A stretch of DNA of 64,000 nucleotides from G963676655 sp963678305. GTDB taxonomy: Bacteria > Verrucomicrobiota > Lentisphaeria > Victivallales > Victivallaceae. The DNA is taken from NCBI GenBank assembly GCA_963678305.2, contig CAXXVV010000003.1:372001-436000 (forward strand). The letters are read 5' to 3'. Of this stretch, positions 25,500-34,087 are shown in pieces (positions within the stretch are counted from its first letter, which is position 1; each line of letters starts with the position of its first letter). The position numbers and the translations under genes were made by a program. The notes under the pieces were generated by a model. It saw only the letters and a list, made by a program, of their open reading frames with translations. It had not been told where the DNA came from and did no database searches.

Positions 25500-26198
25500 T
25501 TACCATTTTACCCAATGCGGCTGAATCAGGCGATAGTTCCACGGCCATTCAGCGGCATAAGCCGGATAAGGTTTAATCATGTCCCTGGCAATAAATAATG
25601 TTTCAGCATGACTGTCCATAAAAAGCGCATTGTTTCTGTTATTGTTATGGTAATCCGCCGGCCCCCACTGCGTCCCCGGGCTGGTATATCTGACAACCGG
25701 ATAGTCCCAGGCGGTGCCTCCACCGACACCATTATTGTATTCCGCCGCATACAGACAGACGCTGGGCTTCTTAACCCGGCTCACCTTTAGCGCTGAACCG
25801 TGATAATCATATAGAGCGCCAGTGATGCCATACGATCCCTGAGTCCAATATAGTACCGTATTGGCCGCCTTCCCGTTGAAGAATCTTTGATGTGAAGGAC
25901 AGTGCAAGATCTGTTTATTGTTGGGATAAGCAGCCAATACCATATTCCAGGTGTAGTCATTTAAAGCGCTGCTGACAGCAAAACCGGGAATGAAATCCGC
26001 AAAATCAGAAGAATAAAATGATACAGCCAAACCAATTTGTTTTTCATTGTTCAAGCACTGAGTCATCTTTGCCTTTTCCCGGGCCTGCCCAAGCGCCGGC
26101 AGTAACATGCTGGCGAGAATTGCAATGATCGCTATTACAACCAGCAATTCAATAAGAGTGAATTTTCCAACTGATAAACCCTTGTTGTCTCTCTTCAT
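25500..26198 (-). CDS. Prepilin-like DUF1559-type secreted protein
   Basis: The 232-residue protein opens with a type IV prepilin signal, GKFTLIELLVVIAIIAIL, followed by ASMLLPALGQAREKAKMTQC, the sequence seen in very many Planctomycetes and Lentisphaerota proteins with the DUF1559/PulG-like fold. A C-terminal FMDSHAETLF resembles the HxxxDG-type ending. Cleavage by prepilin peptidase would occur before Phe13. These proteins are expanded into large families in the PVC group, often beside polysaccharide genes, and may scaffold or secrete hydrolases. Here it is first in transcription order upstream of the beta-helix genes. Confidence 0.85.
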   Translation of the reverse strand: MKRDNKGLSVGKFTLIELLVVIAIIAILASMLLPALGQAREKAKMTQCLNNEKQIGLAVSFYSSDFADFIPGFAVSSALNDYTWNMVLAAYPNNKQILHCPSHQRFFNGKAANTVLYWTQGSYGITGALYDYHGSALKVSRVKKPSVCLYAAEYNNGVGGGTAWDYPVVRYTSPGTQWGPADYHNNNRNNALFMDSHAETLFIARDMIKPYPAYAAEWPWNYRLIQPHWVKW

Positions 26199-26299
26199 TT
26201 TTGACTTTCCTCTCGATTAAATAATATTAAACTAATCCGCGAGTTATTTGGCTGCCAGTACTATTATATCACAAAACTGATATAATTTCAACAGTTTTT

Positions 26300-26321
26300 C
26301 TGTTTTTTTTAAAAAAAACAG
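26300..26321. promoter_or_regulatory. Perfect 22-base A/T palindrome upstream of the prepilin-like gene
   Basis: CTGTTTTTTTT at 26300-26310 is the exact reverse complement of AAAAAAAACAG at 26311-26321. It lies 102 bases upstream of the prepilin-like gene's ATG in a 300-base gap that otherwise holds no gene. It may be a regulator site for the locus, or a terminator-like structure for the regulator gene upstream, whose stop is 178 bases away. Confidence 0.4.
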
Positions 26322-26498
26322 CAAATTCAGCATAAAAAAACTGGCGTTTAAAATATGCAAAGCCGAACAAATGTATACCACAAAAAGAATGTCTGGAGCT
26401 CAAAATGATATAAAAATCACTTGAGTCAGGGAAATATGGGATGATAGTGAAAATTACAGATTCAGAATGGTTTCAAAAAACACAATCCATAAGTTCTT

Positions 26499-27545
26499 TT
26501 AAATTTCCAGAGACGGAGAGACTATTACCGGTTCATTTATTTCCTGACCATGCAGTTTTTCCAGAAGAATCATAGACGCCGCGTCGGCAATTCTGTCCCA
26601 GCAGTAATTCAACCGCATAATGGGGTGGTTCGAATGAATCGGCTCTCCCTGCTGAGAAGTTGATATCAGGCCGTATTCATCCTCCAGTATCACGCCTTTG
26701 ATATATGCCCCGATAAGCATTCCCTGACAAAAATAATCATCGAGCACCGCAAACGCGTCCGGCATCTCGTTTGATTCAATTAATTTTTTAATGAAGGTAA
26801 TTCCGCACTCAATCAAGTCAACTCCTGTTTTCTCGTTGTCAAGCGAATGGCAAGTCAATTTGAGATTGGATTTCGAGCATTTCATTAGTTGCTGGGGCTC
26901 AAATTCCAGACTGCTTATGACAAGAATATTCTTATACCCAAGTTTAGCCAGGTGCTTTATCATTACTGTCGCGTCATTATACTGATTAACTATTTTTAAG
27001 CAATTCCCTTCAATATCCACAAATGGGATATCAAGAGCATCAAATGTATCTATCGTCTCCTGCTCCGTTACATGATAACTGACAAATGCTCCAATAATCC
27101 GCTTTTGATTATTCTCCCGGACTAATTGTTGTCGCAATTGCGGCTCTCGATCATAATGTTGCGTATCCGGGCTCTCGGTCAGGATTATGTCCATGCTGCT
27201 TTCCGGAAAATAATGGTGAAGCCGTCTCCGCAATTCAGCAAAATACAAACGTAAGTTTTCTCCGGTTTTATGGCTTAAAAATACATCTTCCGCCGCAATA
27301 AACAAAAGTTTTCCTCCAGCATAGGGCTTCCTGACATATACTCCGCTTTGCTTTTTTAACTCCAAAACCCCTTCTTCCTGAAGCCGCTTATAAGCAATAT
27401 CCAGAGAACGCTGGGTTATCTTCAACTGTTTCAACAATTTACTGAAAGGCGGCATCCTGTCACCGGATGACAACCTTTTTATCATGTGTCCAAGTTGAAC
27501 ATATGTTTCACCTGGTTTTGTTGTCGGCAGCAAGTCTTTTTTCAT
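26499..27545 (-). CDS. GntR/LacI chimeric transcription regulator (sugar locus 1)
   Basis: The 348-residue protein has an N-terminal GntR-type winged helix (MPPFSKLLKQLKITQRSLDIAYKRLQEEGVLEL) followed by a periplasmic-binding-protein-like sensor domain of the LacI/RbsB type (about 80-345). The linker KKQSGVYVRKP is typical of GntR proteins. This chimeric form, GntR DNA-binding with LacI-type sugar sensor, is like AraR and is common in Lentisphaerota. It is upstream of the pseudopilin/beta-helix/SGNH/GH38 series and presumably controls it in answer to a sugar. Several CATCA/TGATG half-sites lie in its own upstream region. Confidence 0.85.
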   Translation of the reverse strand: MKKDLLPTTKPGETYVQLGHMIKRLSSGDRMPPFSKLLKQLKITQRSLDIAYKRLQEEGVLELKKQSGVYVRKPYAGGKLLFIAAEDVFLSHKTGENLRLYFAELRRRLHHYFPESSMDIILTESPDTQHYDREPQLRQQLVRENNQKRIIGAFVSYHVTEQETIDTFDALDIPFVDIEGNCLKIVNQYNDATVMIKHLAKLGYKNILVISSLEFEPQQLMKCSKSNLKLTCHSLDNEKTGVDLIECGITFIKKLIESNEMPDAFAVLDDYFCQGMLIGAYIKGVILEDEYGLISTSQQGEPIHSNHPIMRLNYCWDRIADAASMILLEKLHGQEINEPVIVSPSLEI

Positions 27546-27604
27546 TATTATTCCATGCTTATTGTTTGCATATTCATCAAAGCATAATATAGCATCAATA
27601 TCGC

Positions 27605-27636
27605 ATTACATCAATAGTATGATGTAATATACATCA
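27605..27636. promoter_or_regulatory. Operator-like inverted repeat upstream of the GntR/LacI gene
   Basis: ATTACATCA (27605-27613) and TGATGTAAT (27620-27628) are a perfect inverted repeat with a 6-base spacer, and a further half-site ATACATCA follows at 27629-27636. Further CATCA copies occur nearer the ATG. It is 60 bases upstream of the regulator gene's ATG, and autoregulation is the simplest reading. Confidence 0.55.
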
Positions 27637-27730
27637 AAAAACTATTATCCTGAAGTGATTATTTTTTTCAGAAGAACAAGAAGCTGTGGGTTAAAAAGGC
27701 TGGCATTTTAAACGATGAAGTCCAACGTAA

Positions 27731-28864
27731 TCAGGAATTCCTGGACAGGACCATGACGGTAATATCGTCAAACTGGGCGGCTTCCCCGGCAAAATCGTCA
27801 ACTTCGGTAATAATTTTTTCGACCAGCTTTTTCGGTTCCAAACTGCGGGATTTGTCAAGGAGCTTGATCAGCCGCGACTCCTCATACATCTCACATTGCG
27901 CGTCAACAGCCTCAGTTATCCCGTCGGTATAAATAAAAATCGAGTCTCCTTTGGCCAGTTCCATTTTCATTCCGTGATACTGATACTCCGGAACTACTCC
28001 CAGGATCAAGTCCTCGGGGTTTGACATTCGTTCGATTTCGCCGTCTTTACGAACTATCAAGGGAGGCTGATGGCCGGCATTGACATAATCAACAACCCCG
28101 GTTTTAATATTCAAACAAGCAAAGAACAAGGTGACAAACATGCCTGCATCATTTTCTTCGGAAAGCATATTATTGACATGGGTAATGATCTCGGCAATTG
28201 CTTTCACATCAAGAGAATATGATTTCAACAGTATTTTTGTCTGAGCCATAAACAAGGCGGCCGGAACGCCCTTCCCGGAAACATCTCCAACACAAAAGCA
28301 AATATGTTCATCGTCTACAAAATAAAAATCGTAGAAATCCCCGCTCATTTCCTTGGCCGGTCGCAGCGCGGCAAACAATGAAATATCCGGATGCTCGGGA
28401 AATTTTGTCGACAGCATACTCAACTGAAGTTGATGACCGACATCAAGCTCTTCCTGCATCCGGTTTTTCTGACGTTCAATTACTTTGTAAGCATTACGCA
28501 GCTCGAGATGAGTCTTGACTCTGGCCAGAACAATAGACGGACATATAGGTTTGGTGATATAATCAACCGCTCCTAGCTCAAAACCTTTTTGTTCATCCAA
28601 CTCCTGTCCCATGGCGGAAACAAAGATGACGGGAATATCTCTGGTCCGGTCGTCACTTTTAAGCCGGCGGCAAACTTCATAACCATCCATTCCCGGCATC
28701 ATGATATCCAACAAGACCATATCAGGCAGCTGAAGTTCTATCGCCTTTAAGGCTTGTTCCCCGTTTTTAGCCACCATCATCCTGTAATCATCCCTGAGCA
28801 GATCGACCAGGACATTTACATTGAAGCGTTCGTCATCGACAATTAAAATTCGTTGTTGATCCAT
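27731..28864 (-). CDS. Response regulator with PP2C-type phosphatase output (RsbU-like)
   Basis: The 377-residue protein has a receiver domain (1-122; phosphoacceptor Asp in LLDIMMPGMDGYEVCRRL, Lys in ITKP), a short coiled linker, and a SpoIIE/RsbU-type PP2C phosphatase (about 165-375) with GDVSGKGVPAALFMAQ and FIYTDGITEA. It would dephosphorylate a serine or threonine on an anti-anti-sigma-type protein when its receiver is activated. It is the last gene of the stressosome operon, 12 bases after the receiver-kinase gene, and is a natural output of the phosphorelay: the counterpart of RsbU with the RsbT-binding domain replaced by a receiver. Its STAS substrate is not encoded beside it. Confidence 0.88.
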   Translation of the reverse strand: MDQQRILIVDDERFNVNVLVDLLRDDYRMMVAKNGEQALKAIELQLPDMVLLDIMMPGMDGYEVCRRLKSDDRTRDIPVIFVSAMGQELDEQKGFELGAVDYITKPICPSIVLARVKTHLELRNAYKVIERQKNRMQEELDVGHQLQLSMLSTKFPEHPDISLFAALRPAKEMSGDFYDFYFVDDEHICFCVGDVSGKGVPAALFMAQTKILLKSYSLDVKAIAEIITHVNNMLSEENDAGMFVTLFFACLNIKTGVVDYVNAGHQPPLIVRKDGEIERMSNPEDLILGVVPEYQYHGMKMELAKGDSIFIYTDGITEAVDAQCEMYEESRLIKLLDKSRSLEPKKLVEKIITEVDDFAGEAAQFDDITVMVLSRNS

Positions 28865-28876
28865 TAGAAAACAACC

Positions 28877-29983
28877 TCACTCATCATCGTGTATAAGAGG
28901 CAGTTCAACCAACATTACACCGGAATCACCAGATATTTGTGAAGCTGAAATATCTCCCCCAACCAAATTGATTATTTTTTTCGCGACAACCGGCGCCAGG
29001 CCGAAAGCGTCTACATCCACGGCATTGTGAACATCCGCGTTAGTTGAAAACAGTTTTGTCAAGGGCGGATCCGGCCGCGAAAAGCTGTTGAGCGAAATGC
29101 GAAGCTCAACCGTGTCATCTGGAGTTATCGAGACAATCCCGCTGAAATCGGAACCGGCGAGATTCCTGGCAATCATCATTATTTCATCCAGCAGGATTTG
29201 ATATACTTCAGGGCTGCCTTTCAATTTTAAACCTGAAGTATCAGCGCTGATATCGGCGTTAATCCCATACTGGGTGCAAAGTCCACTTATTGCCTCCGGC
29301 GGGCTGTCAACCGCGAACATTCTTTCGTCTTCCAGGTTGCATAATATCATAGTGTGGTCCAGAAGTTTCAGCATCCGCTCCCGGCTGACCTTCAATGCAT
29401 CTATAATTTCTTTTTTATCGTCCGAATCAGGGCACATATCAAGAATTAAGTCAGAGAGGCCGAGAACCCCATTGGCCGGAGTCCGCATTTCATGGCTGAT
29501 GATATGAAGAAACTCATTTTTCGCCTGGCCAAGTTCTTTCAAGCGTTTATGCGCCTCTGCCAGCTCTTTCGTCCGTTCGTCAACCAAATCCTCCAAGTGC
29601 CTTTTCAAATAGTACAAGTTCAAATGGGTTTTAACCCGTGATTTGACTTCCTCCGGGTCAATCGGCTTGGTTATATAATCAAACGCGCCAATTTCAAAGC
29701 CTTTAACTTTATCCAGAGTTTCATCCATGGCGCTGATAAAAAGAACTGGAATTTCTTTAAGAGCATCGTTTTGTTTCAAGCGCCGGCAGACTTCGTATCC
29801 GTCCATCTCCGGCATCATAATATCCAGCAAAATCAAATCCGGATTTTGCAATGAAGCAGCTTTCAAAGCCTGCTCCCCGTTTTTGGCGACAATCATTTTG
29901 TAATTATCCCTGAGCAGTTCGACCAGGACGTTGATATTAAAACGTTCATCATCAACAACCAGAATTTTTTGTTTTTCAATCAT
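28877..29983 (-). CDS. Receiver-HisKA protein with a degenerate ATPase domain
   Basis: The 368-residue protein starts with a receiver domain (1-122, LLDIMMPEMDGYEVCRRL, KP at 106) closely related to that of the next gene. After a coiled-coil linker (RTKELAEAHKRLKELGQ) comes a HisKA segment, FLHIISHEMRTPANGVLGL, with its phosphorylatable His. The C-terminal ATPase-like domain (about 230-368) lacks clear N- and G1-box motifs, and only AFGLAPVVAKKI resembles the G2 box. It may be inactive as a kinase and act as a phosphate-receiving adaptor. Its ATG overlaps the upstream kinase stop by four bases. Confidence 0.8.
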   Translation of the reverse strand: MIEKQKILVVDDERFNINVLVELLRDNYKMIVAKNGEQALKAASLQNPDLILLDIMMPEMDGYEVCRRLKQNDALKEIPVLFISAMDETLDKVKGFEIGAFDYITKPIDPEEVKSRVKTHLNLYYLKRHLEDLVDERTKELAEAHKRLKELGQAKNEFLHIISHEMRTPANGVLGLSDLILDMCPDSDDKKEIIDALKVSRERMLKLLDHTMILCNLEDERMFAVDSPPEAISGLCTQYGINADISADTSGLKLKGSPEVYQILLDEIMMIARNLAGSDFSGIVSITPDDTVELRISLNSFSRPDPPLTKLFSTNADVHNAVDVDAFGLAPVVAKKIINLVGGDISASQISGDSGVMLVELPLIHDDE

Positions 29984-32718
29984 TTATCGCTCCTGACTAG
30001 TTCATCTTTAAGTTCACACAATAATTCTACAGCTTTTTCAAATTCGAAATCAGCAGTTTCCCGCAATATTTTTTTAGCCTTTCCGGCATATTTACTTTTT
30101 TGCGTAACTGATACCAGGTGTTTTGCTTCATTTTCCGACTCCGCATCCATTAAATTAAGCATAGAAATCAATTCGTCAATAGAAGAAATCATATTTTCTG
30201 TATTTATATTGCAATTTTCATCTTCAAATTCGTCCTTCTCAACAGTTGCCAGAAGAGGGGAGCTGCGCAATCCATCAATAACAATGCTCATGAAATCTTC
30301 CAGTTGCCCTGTGCTGTCAGCCAACTTGACTGCATCCCGGGCTGCCGCATTTTGTTCAACTTCCCGCGCAACATCGGCAAGTGCAACCGCTCCGATCGTC
30401 CCGGCTACCCCTTTTATCGTATGAGCGGTACGCTGTGCCAATTCAAAATCCCCCCAGGCAATCGCTTCAATAATTATATTTGTGTCTTCACAGTGATCCG
30501 TGACAAAATCGTTGAGGAGCTTGAAGTAAAGCTTTTTATTGCCGCGCAAAGGTTTCAGGCCGATTTCCATGTCAATTCCCGGTAAGAATCCCGTAATATC
30601 ATCATGGTCTTTGTTTGACTCCTGCTTTTCAACGACCTGTCCAGAGCTAACCGGAGCGGACAGTTCAGCGCTGCCGTGTTTGATTTCCGGCAACCATCTA
30701 AGGAGGGTTTGATAAAGGTTTTCCGGATCTATCGGTTTGCCGATGTGGTCGTTCATTCCGGCTGCAAGACATTCTTCATAATCTTTTTTCAGCGCATTGG
30801 CAGTCATTGCAATAATCGGTAAATCAGCACAGTTTTTCTTTCCTCTGATGATATTGGTCGCTTCAAAACCATCCATTTCCGGCATTTGAATATCCATCAA
30901 AATCAAATCAAAGTCGCCTTTTTCAACTAATTCAACAGCTTCAAGACCGTTATTGGCAATAACAATCTCAATTCCCGCTTCACAAAGGAGGTCTTCGGCA
31001 ACTTGCTGGTTGATCAAATTATCCTCAGCCAGGAGAATTTTGGCGCCTGAAATTTCGTCAGGAGGCTTAAGCGACCATTTGTCCGCCTTTCCCCTGGTTA
31101 AAGAAATATCATTATGTTGACCGAAGACTCCCATAATATAGTCCAGCAGGGTCGACGGCGTGAACGGTTTCATCAATACTTCTTCAATATGAATTTTGTT
31201 AATCTGCTGTAAAACTTCCTCCCGGCCATATGCGGTCATAATAATTATCGGAGGCGTTGGCTGCAATTTCAGGGACTGAACTATCGAAGCAGTTTCAAGC
31301 CCGGACATCTCCGGCATCAACCAGTCCAAAAGAATCAACTGGAAAGGCTCACCGGCTGCATCAGCTTGCTTGACTGCAGCAACAGCCTCCCGGCCAGACC
31401 TGGCGGTGGTAACATCAAAAGAAAATGATGAAAGGGTTAATTTGAGCATCTGAAGCGTACAGACCAGATCGTCGACAACTAAAACTTTCAACCCTTCGAG
31501 ATCCCGCGGTAAAACATCGGTCCTTGCCGTGTCATCATCAACCCGGTCAAACTTCGCGTTAAAAGTAAAGGTCGTTCCTTTTCCTACGACACTTTTGACG
31601 TTGATATTGCCATGCATCATTTCAATCAACTGTTTACTGATGGCCAGGCCAAGTCCGGTTCCGCCATATTTTCTTGTAGTCGATGAATCCGCCTGACTGA
31701 ATGATTTGAACAATTTGGCGCATTGCTCTTCAGTCATGCCGATTCCCGGATCCTTTACCCGGAATTCAAGCTCGACCTGCTCTGAGGTTTGACTTAAGAG
31801 CTTAATATGGACTATAATCGCGCCTTTTTCAGTAAATTTAACGGCATTGCTTACCAGATTAAGGAGAATCTGTCCAAGGCGCAAAGGGTCTCCAACAATG
31901 TGGCAGGGAACATCAGGATGCATATCAAACATCAACTCCACACCCTTTTCCTGAGCTTTAACCACCATAATGCTGCTGAGATTATCCAAACATTCATCAA
32001 GATTAAAGGAGACCTCTTCAATTTCCAGTTTGCCCGCTTCAATTTTTGAAAAATCGAGAATATCATTGATAATTCCGAGCAGAGACTTTGACGCACTGTA
32101 AACTTTTTCGATATAATCATATTGCCGTTCATTCAGCTCTGTGTTCAAGCAAAGATGAGAAAGTCCGATAATCGCATTCATCGGAGTCCTTATTTCATGA
32201 CTCATATTAGCGAGGAAATCACTTTTTGATTTCGTTGCCTGTTCCGCCTCTTTTCTTGCTATGCTGAGTTCCTCATTCTGGGCCATAAGTTCCTTAAACA
32301 TGCTTTCTCTTGACGGCAGCGCCAGTTTCCGCTTTACGTTTTCAAGGACATCTTCGGGAGGAATATCCATATTTCCTGAAAAAGCCTTGAATCCGCGAAC
32401 CGAAGTTTCCCCATTGCGGTTGTCACTGACCAGAAACAGATCAAAAGAGTTGGCGCCATTCGGCACCGGAGTAACTTTCCCGCCATAATTGAATTCAAAA
32501 TCAAGCCCGTTCCGGCCTTTTTCCTGATTAATGCTTACAGCTACCGTTACTCCGTTCCTGCAATGGCAGCCAATCCGGGCAAGCTCGGAAAAGAAAATTG
32601 ACAATCTTGATGAATTAATATCGCTATACCCCAGAGTTCTGGTAAGGTCGTAAACCTTGGCCCGGCTGTCGATTAAATCTTCCAACCGTTTAATCTTTAA
32701 TTTACCAAGGCTGATCAT
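29980..32718 (-). CDS. Hybrid histidine kinase with an RsbT-like N-terminal domain
   Basis: I start this 912-residue protein at 32718, where ATGA overlaps the stop of the rsbX-like gene. Residues 1-120 resemble a degenerate RsbT/HATPase domain (TRTLGYSDINSSRLSIFFSE matches the RsbT ELxxN helix). Then come HisKA (about 162-228; MSHEIRTPMNA), HATPase (275-395; GGTGLGLAIS), two receivers (406-530 and 553-675; LILMDIQMPEMDGFEA) and an HPt domain (about 725-830; AHTIKGVAGTIG). The full phosphorelay set is therefore in one soluble protein. No transmembrane segment is seen, so it senses a cytosolic cue, most simply the stressosome itself via the RsbT-like region. Confidence 0.85.
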   Translation of the reverse strand: MISLGKLKIKRLEDLIDSRAKVYDLTRTLGYSDINSSRLSIFFSELARIGCHCRNGVTVAVSINQEKGRNGLDFEFNYGGKVTPVPNGANSFDLFLVSDNRNGETSVRGFKAFSGNMDIPPEDVLENVKRKLALPSRESMFKELMAQNEELSIARKEAEQATKSKSDFLANMSHEIRTPMNAIIGLSHLCLNTELNERQYDYIEKVYSASKSLLGIINDILDFSKIEAGKLEIEEVSFNLDECLDNLSSIMVVKAQEKGVELMFDMHPDVPCHIVGDPLRLGQILLNLVSNAVKFTEKGAIIVHIKLLSQTSEQVELEFRVKDPGIGMTEEQCAKLFKSFSQADSSTTRKYGGTGLGLAISKQLIEMMHGNINVKSVVGKGTTFTFNAKFDRVDDDTARTDVLPRDLEGLKVLVVDDLVCTLQMLKLTLSSFSFDVTTARSGREAVAAVKQADAAGEPFQLILLDWLMPEMSGLETASIVQSLKLQPTPPIIIMTAYGREEVLQQINKIHIEEVLMKPFTPSTLLDYIMGVFGQHNDISLTRGKADKWSLKPPDEISGAKILLAEDNLINQQVAEDLLCEAGIEIVIANNGLEAVELVEKGDFDLILMDIQMPEMDGFEATNIIRGKKNCADLPIIAMTANALKKDYEECLAAGMNDHIGKPIDPENLYQTLLRWLPEIKHGSAELSAPVSSGQVVEKQESNKDHDDITGFLPGIDMEIGLKPLRGNKKLYFKLLNDFVTDHCEDTNIIIEAIAWGDFELAQRTAHTIKGVAGTIGAVALADVAREVEQNAAARDAVKLADSTGQLEDFMSIVIDGLRSSPLLATVEKDEFEDENCNINTENMISSIDELISMLNLMDAESENEAKHLVSVTQKSKYAGKAKKILRETADFEFEKAVELLCELKDELVRSDK

Positions 32719-33377
32719 ACACCATACCTCATAACAATACACGAAGCATCATCGTTTTCTTTACCAAGCTGATTAATAAATCCGGAGCAAATATCTTGCG
32801 CACTGCCTTGCAGCAGCAACGGGTATTCATCGAGTGAAAAACTTTCTTTCACTCCGTCAGAGGTCATCACAAGGATATCTCCGGGGTGCAGCCTGATCTG
32901 CTGTTCTTTCACTGAAGAAACCATATAACCAATTATTCCGCCTTTAAAAACCAGTCTTGCAGATTGATTTCCCATAATCCTGACATTGATATTCCCGATA
33001 CCGGTACAGCAAAGCAGCCCGGTTTCAACTTGTAAACGACAAATAGCCGCAACCGCCCCCCTCGCGCCCCTGCTCTTCAAATGTTCATGTAATCCGGTCA
33101 TTATATCCACCAGTGATTTTTCACTGTTTTCCTTTACATAAGCTTTTGCAATCACAGCGACATCGTGCGCAACTTTGCCGTGACCCAGGACATCTATCAA
33201 TGCAAAACAGCAGGTATTATCATTTTCAATTAAGACAGCACAATCTCCGCATTCATCAGCAACACCGGTCACAGCCCGCTCAATTGCATAGTAATCGATT
33301 TTACGCAACTTTGGTTTTCCATTTTCTGGCAACAGCTCTGGTGCCTTGATCTTTCGCGGAATAAATGTCGAACTCAT
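32715..33377 (-). CDS. rsbX: RsbX-type serine phosphatase
   Basis: The 220-residue protein is a minimal SpoIIE-type PP2C domain without a sensor: ALIDVLGHGKVAHDVAVIAKAY is the metal site and VMTSDGVKESFS the second acid motif. In stressosomes RsbX dephosphorylates RsbS and RsbR to reset the complex, which fits its place after rsbT. The start at 33377 has a good AAAGGATAATGG ribosome binding site, although it lies 77 bases inside rsbT; the overlap is long for the family. Its stop overlaps the next kinase start as ATGA. Confidence 0.88.
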   Translation of the reverse strand: MSSTFIPRKIKAPELLPENGKPKLRKIDYYAIERAVTGVADECGDCAVLIENDNTCCFALIDVLGHGKVAHDVAVIAKAYVKENSEKSLVDIMTGLHEHLKSRGARGAVAAICRLQVETGLLCCTGIGNINVRIMGNQSARLVFKGGIIGYMVSSVKEQQIRLHPGDILVMTSDGVKESFSLDEYPLLLQGSAQDICSGFINQLGKENDDASCIVMRYGV

Positions 33378-33720
33378 CCATTATCCTTTTAACACTTGCA
33401 AGCCCCATGCCCAGACCGCCGCCGGTGCTGAAATTTTCGGCCATTGCCTGTTCAACATCGGCAATCCCCGGCCCGTTATCTTCAACATCGGCTTCAAATC
33501 CATCACGACTGCCATCTTTAATATGTTTCAAAACCACAATGCCGTTACCGGCGTGACGTATAACGTTGGTTGACAATTCAGATACGGCAGTGGCAATCAA
33601 AGTCTGGGCGACATTATCGAAACCCATTTGCGCAGTCATATGCCTTACGGTATAAACAACCCGCATATTATCCGAAGACTCGCTCAACGGAATATTAATC
33701 TCTTCTACAATTTCATTCAT
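33301..33720 (-). CDS. rsbT: RsbT switch kinase (stressosome)
   Basis: The 139-residue HATPase-fold serine/threonine kinase shows the N-box in VSELSTNVIRHAGNG (Glu48, Asn52), the G1 motif DNGPGI (81-86), and STGGGLGMGL for G2. In the stressosome model it phosphorylates RsbS and RsbR on stress, then leaves the complex to activate downstream partners. Its start overlaps the rsbS stop by four bases (ATGA), so RsbS and RsbT are made together. Its C-terminal 25 codons overlap the rsbX-like gene in another frame. Confidence 0.93.
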   Translation of the reverse strand: MNEIVEEINIPLSESSDNMRVVYTVRHMTAQMGFDNVAQTLIATAVSELSTNVIRHAGNGIVVLKHIKDGSRDGFEADVEDNGPGIADVEQAMAENFSTGGGLGMGLASVKRIMDEFDIYSAKDQGTRAVARKWKTKVA

Positions 33721-34070
33721 CGTAAATTATTCCGCTTTTCAACAATCGCAATTCCATCTTCCATTGATACTGCCGTACAGATATCATCAAGATTGACATC
33801 CAGATCAACTAAAGCCGCTGCCACACCAGCCTGGATTCCCACTAAAACCACGTCAACCCCCATTGTCGAGATCATTTGGGCAATTTTTTTCAGTTTTGAA
33901 AAATTATATGAGTCCAGCACCATGACGGTTGAAAAGTCAATAACCGCATTTCTGATTGAATCGGATGCGATTTTTTTCAGGATTTCATTACCCAGTTTTT
34001 GCACATAATCTTCGTTTACATTCGCATCCAGCGATACAAACAGGGTGTTATCAACTTCATGCATATCCAA
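33717..34070 (-). CDS. rsbS: RsbS stressosome scaffold (single STAS domain)
   Basis: The 117-residue protein is a lone STAS domain. Ser54 in VLDSYNFSKLKK matches the phosphoserine of RsbS-type anti-anti-sigma proteins, and GVDVVLVGIQAGVAAALVDL is the typical STAS second half. It forms the core shell of the stressosome with RsbR. It is 17 bases after rsbR and overlaps rsbT by four bases, giving the canonical R-S-T order. Confidence 0.93.
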   Translation of the reverse strand: MDMHEVDNTLFVSLDANVNEDYVQKLGNEILKKIASDSIRNAVIDFSTVMVLDSYNFSKLKKIAQMISTMGVDVVLVGIQAGVAAALVDLDVNLDDICTAVSMEDGIAIVEKRNNLR

Positions 34071-34087
34071 TAACCCGCATTATCTTA

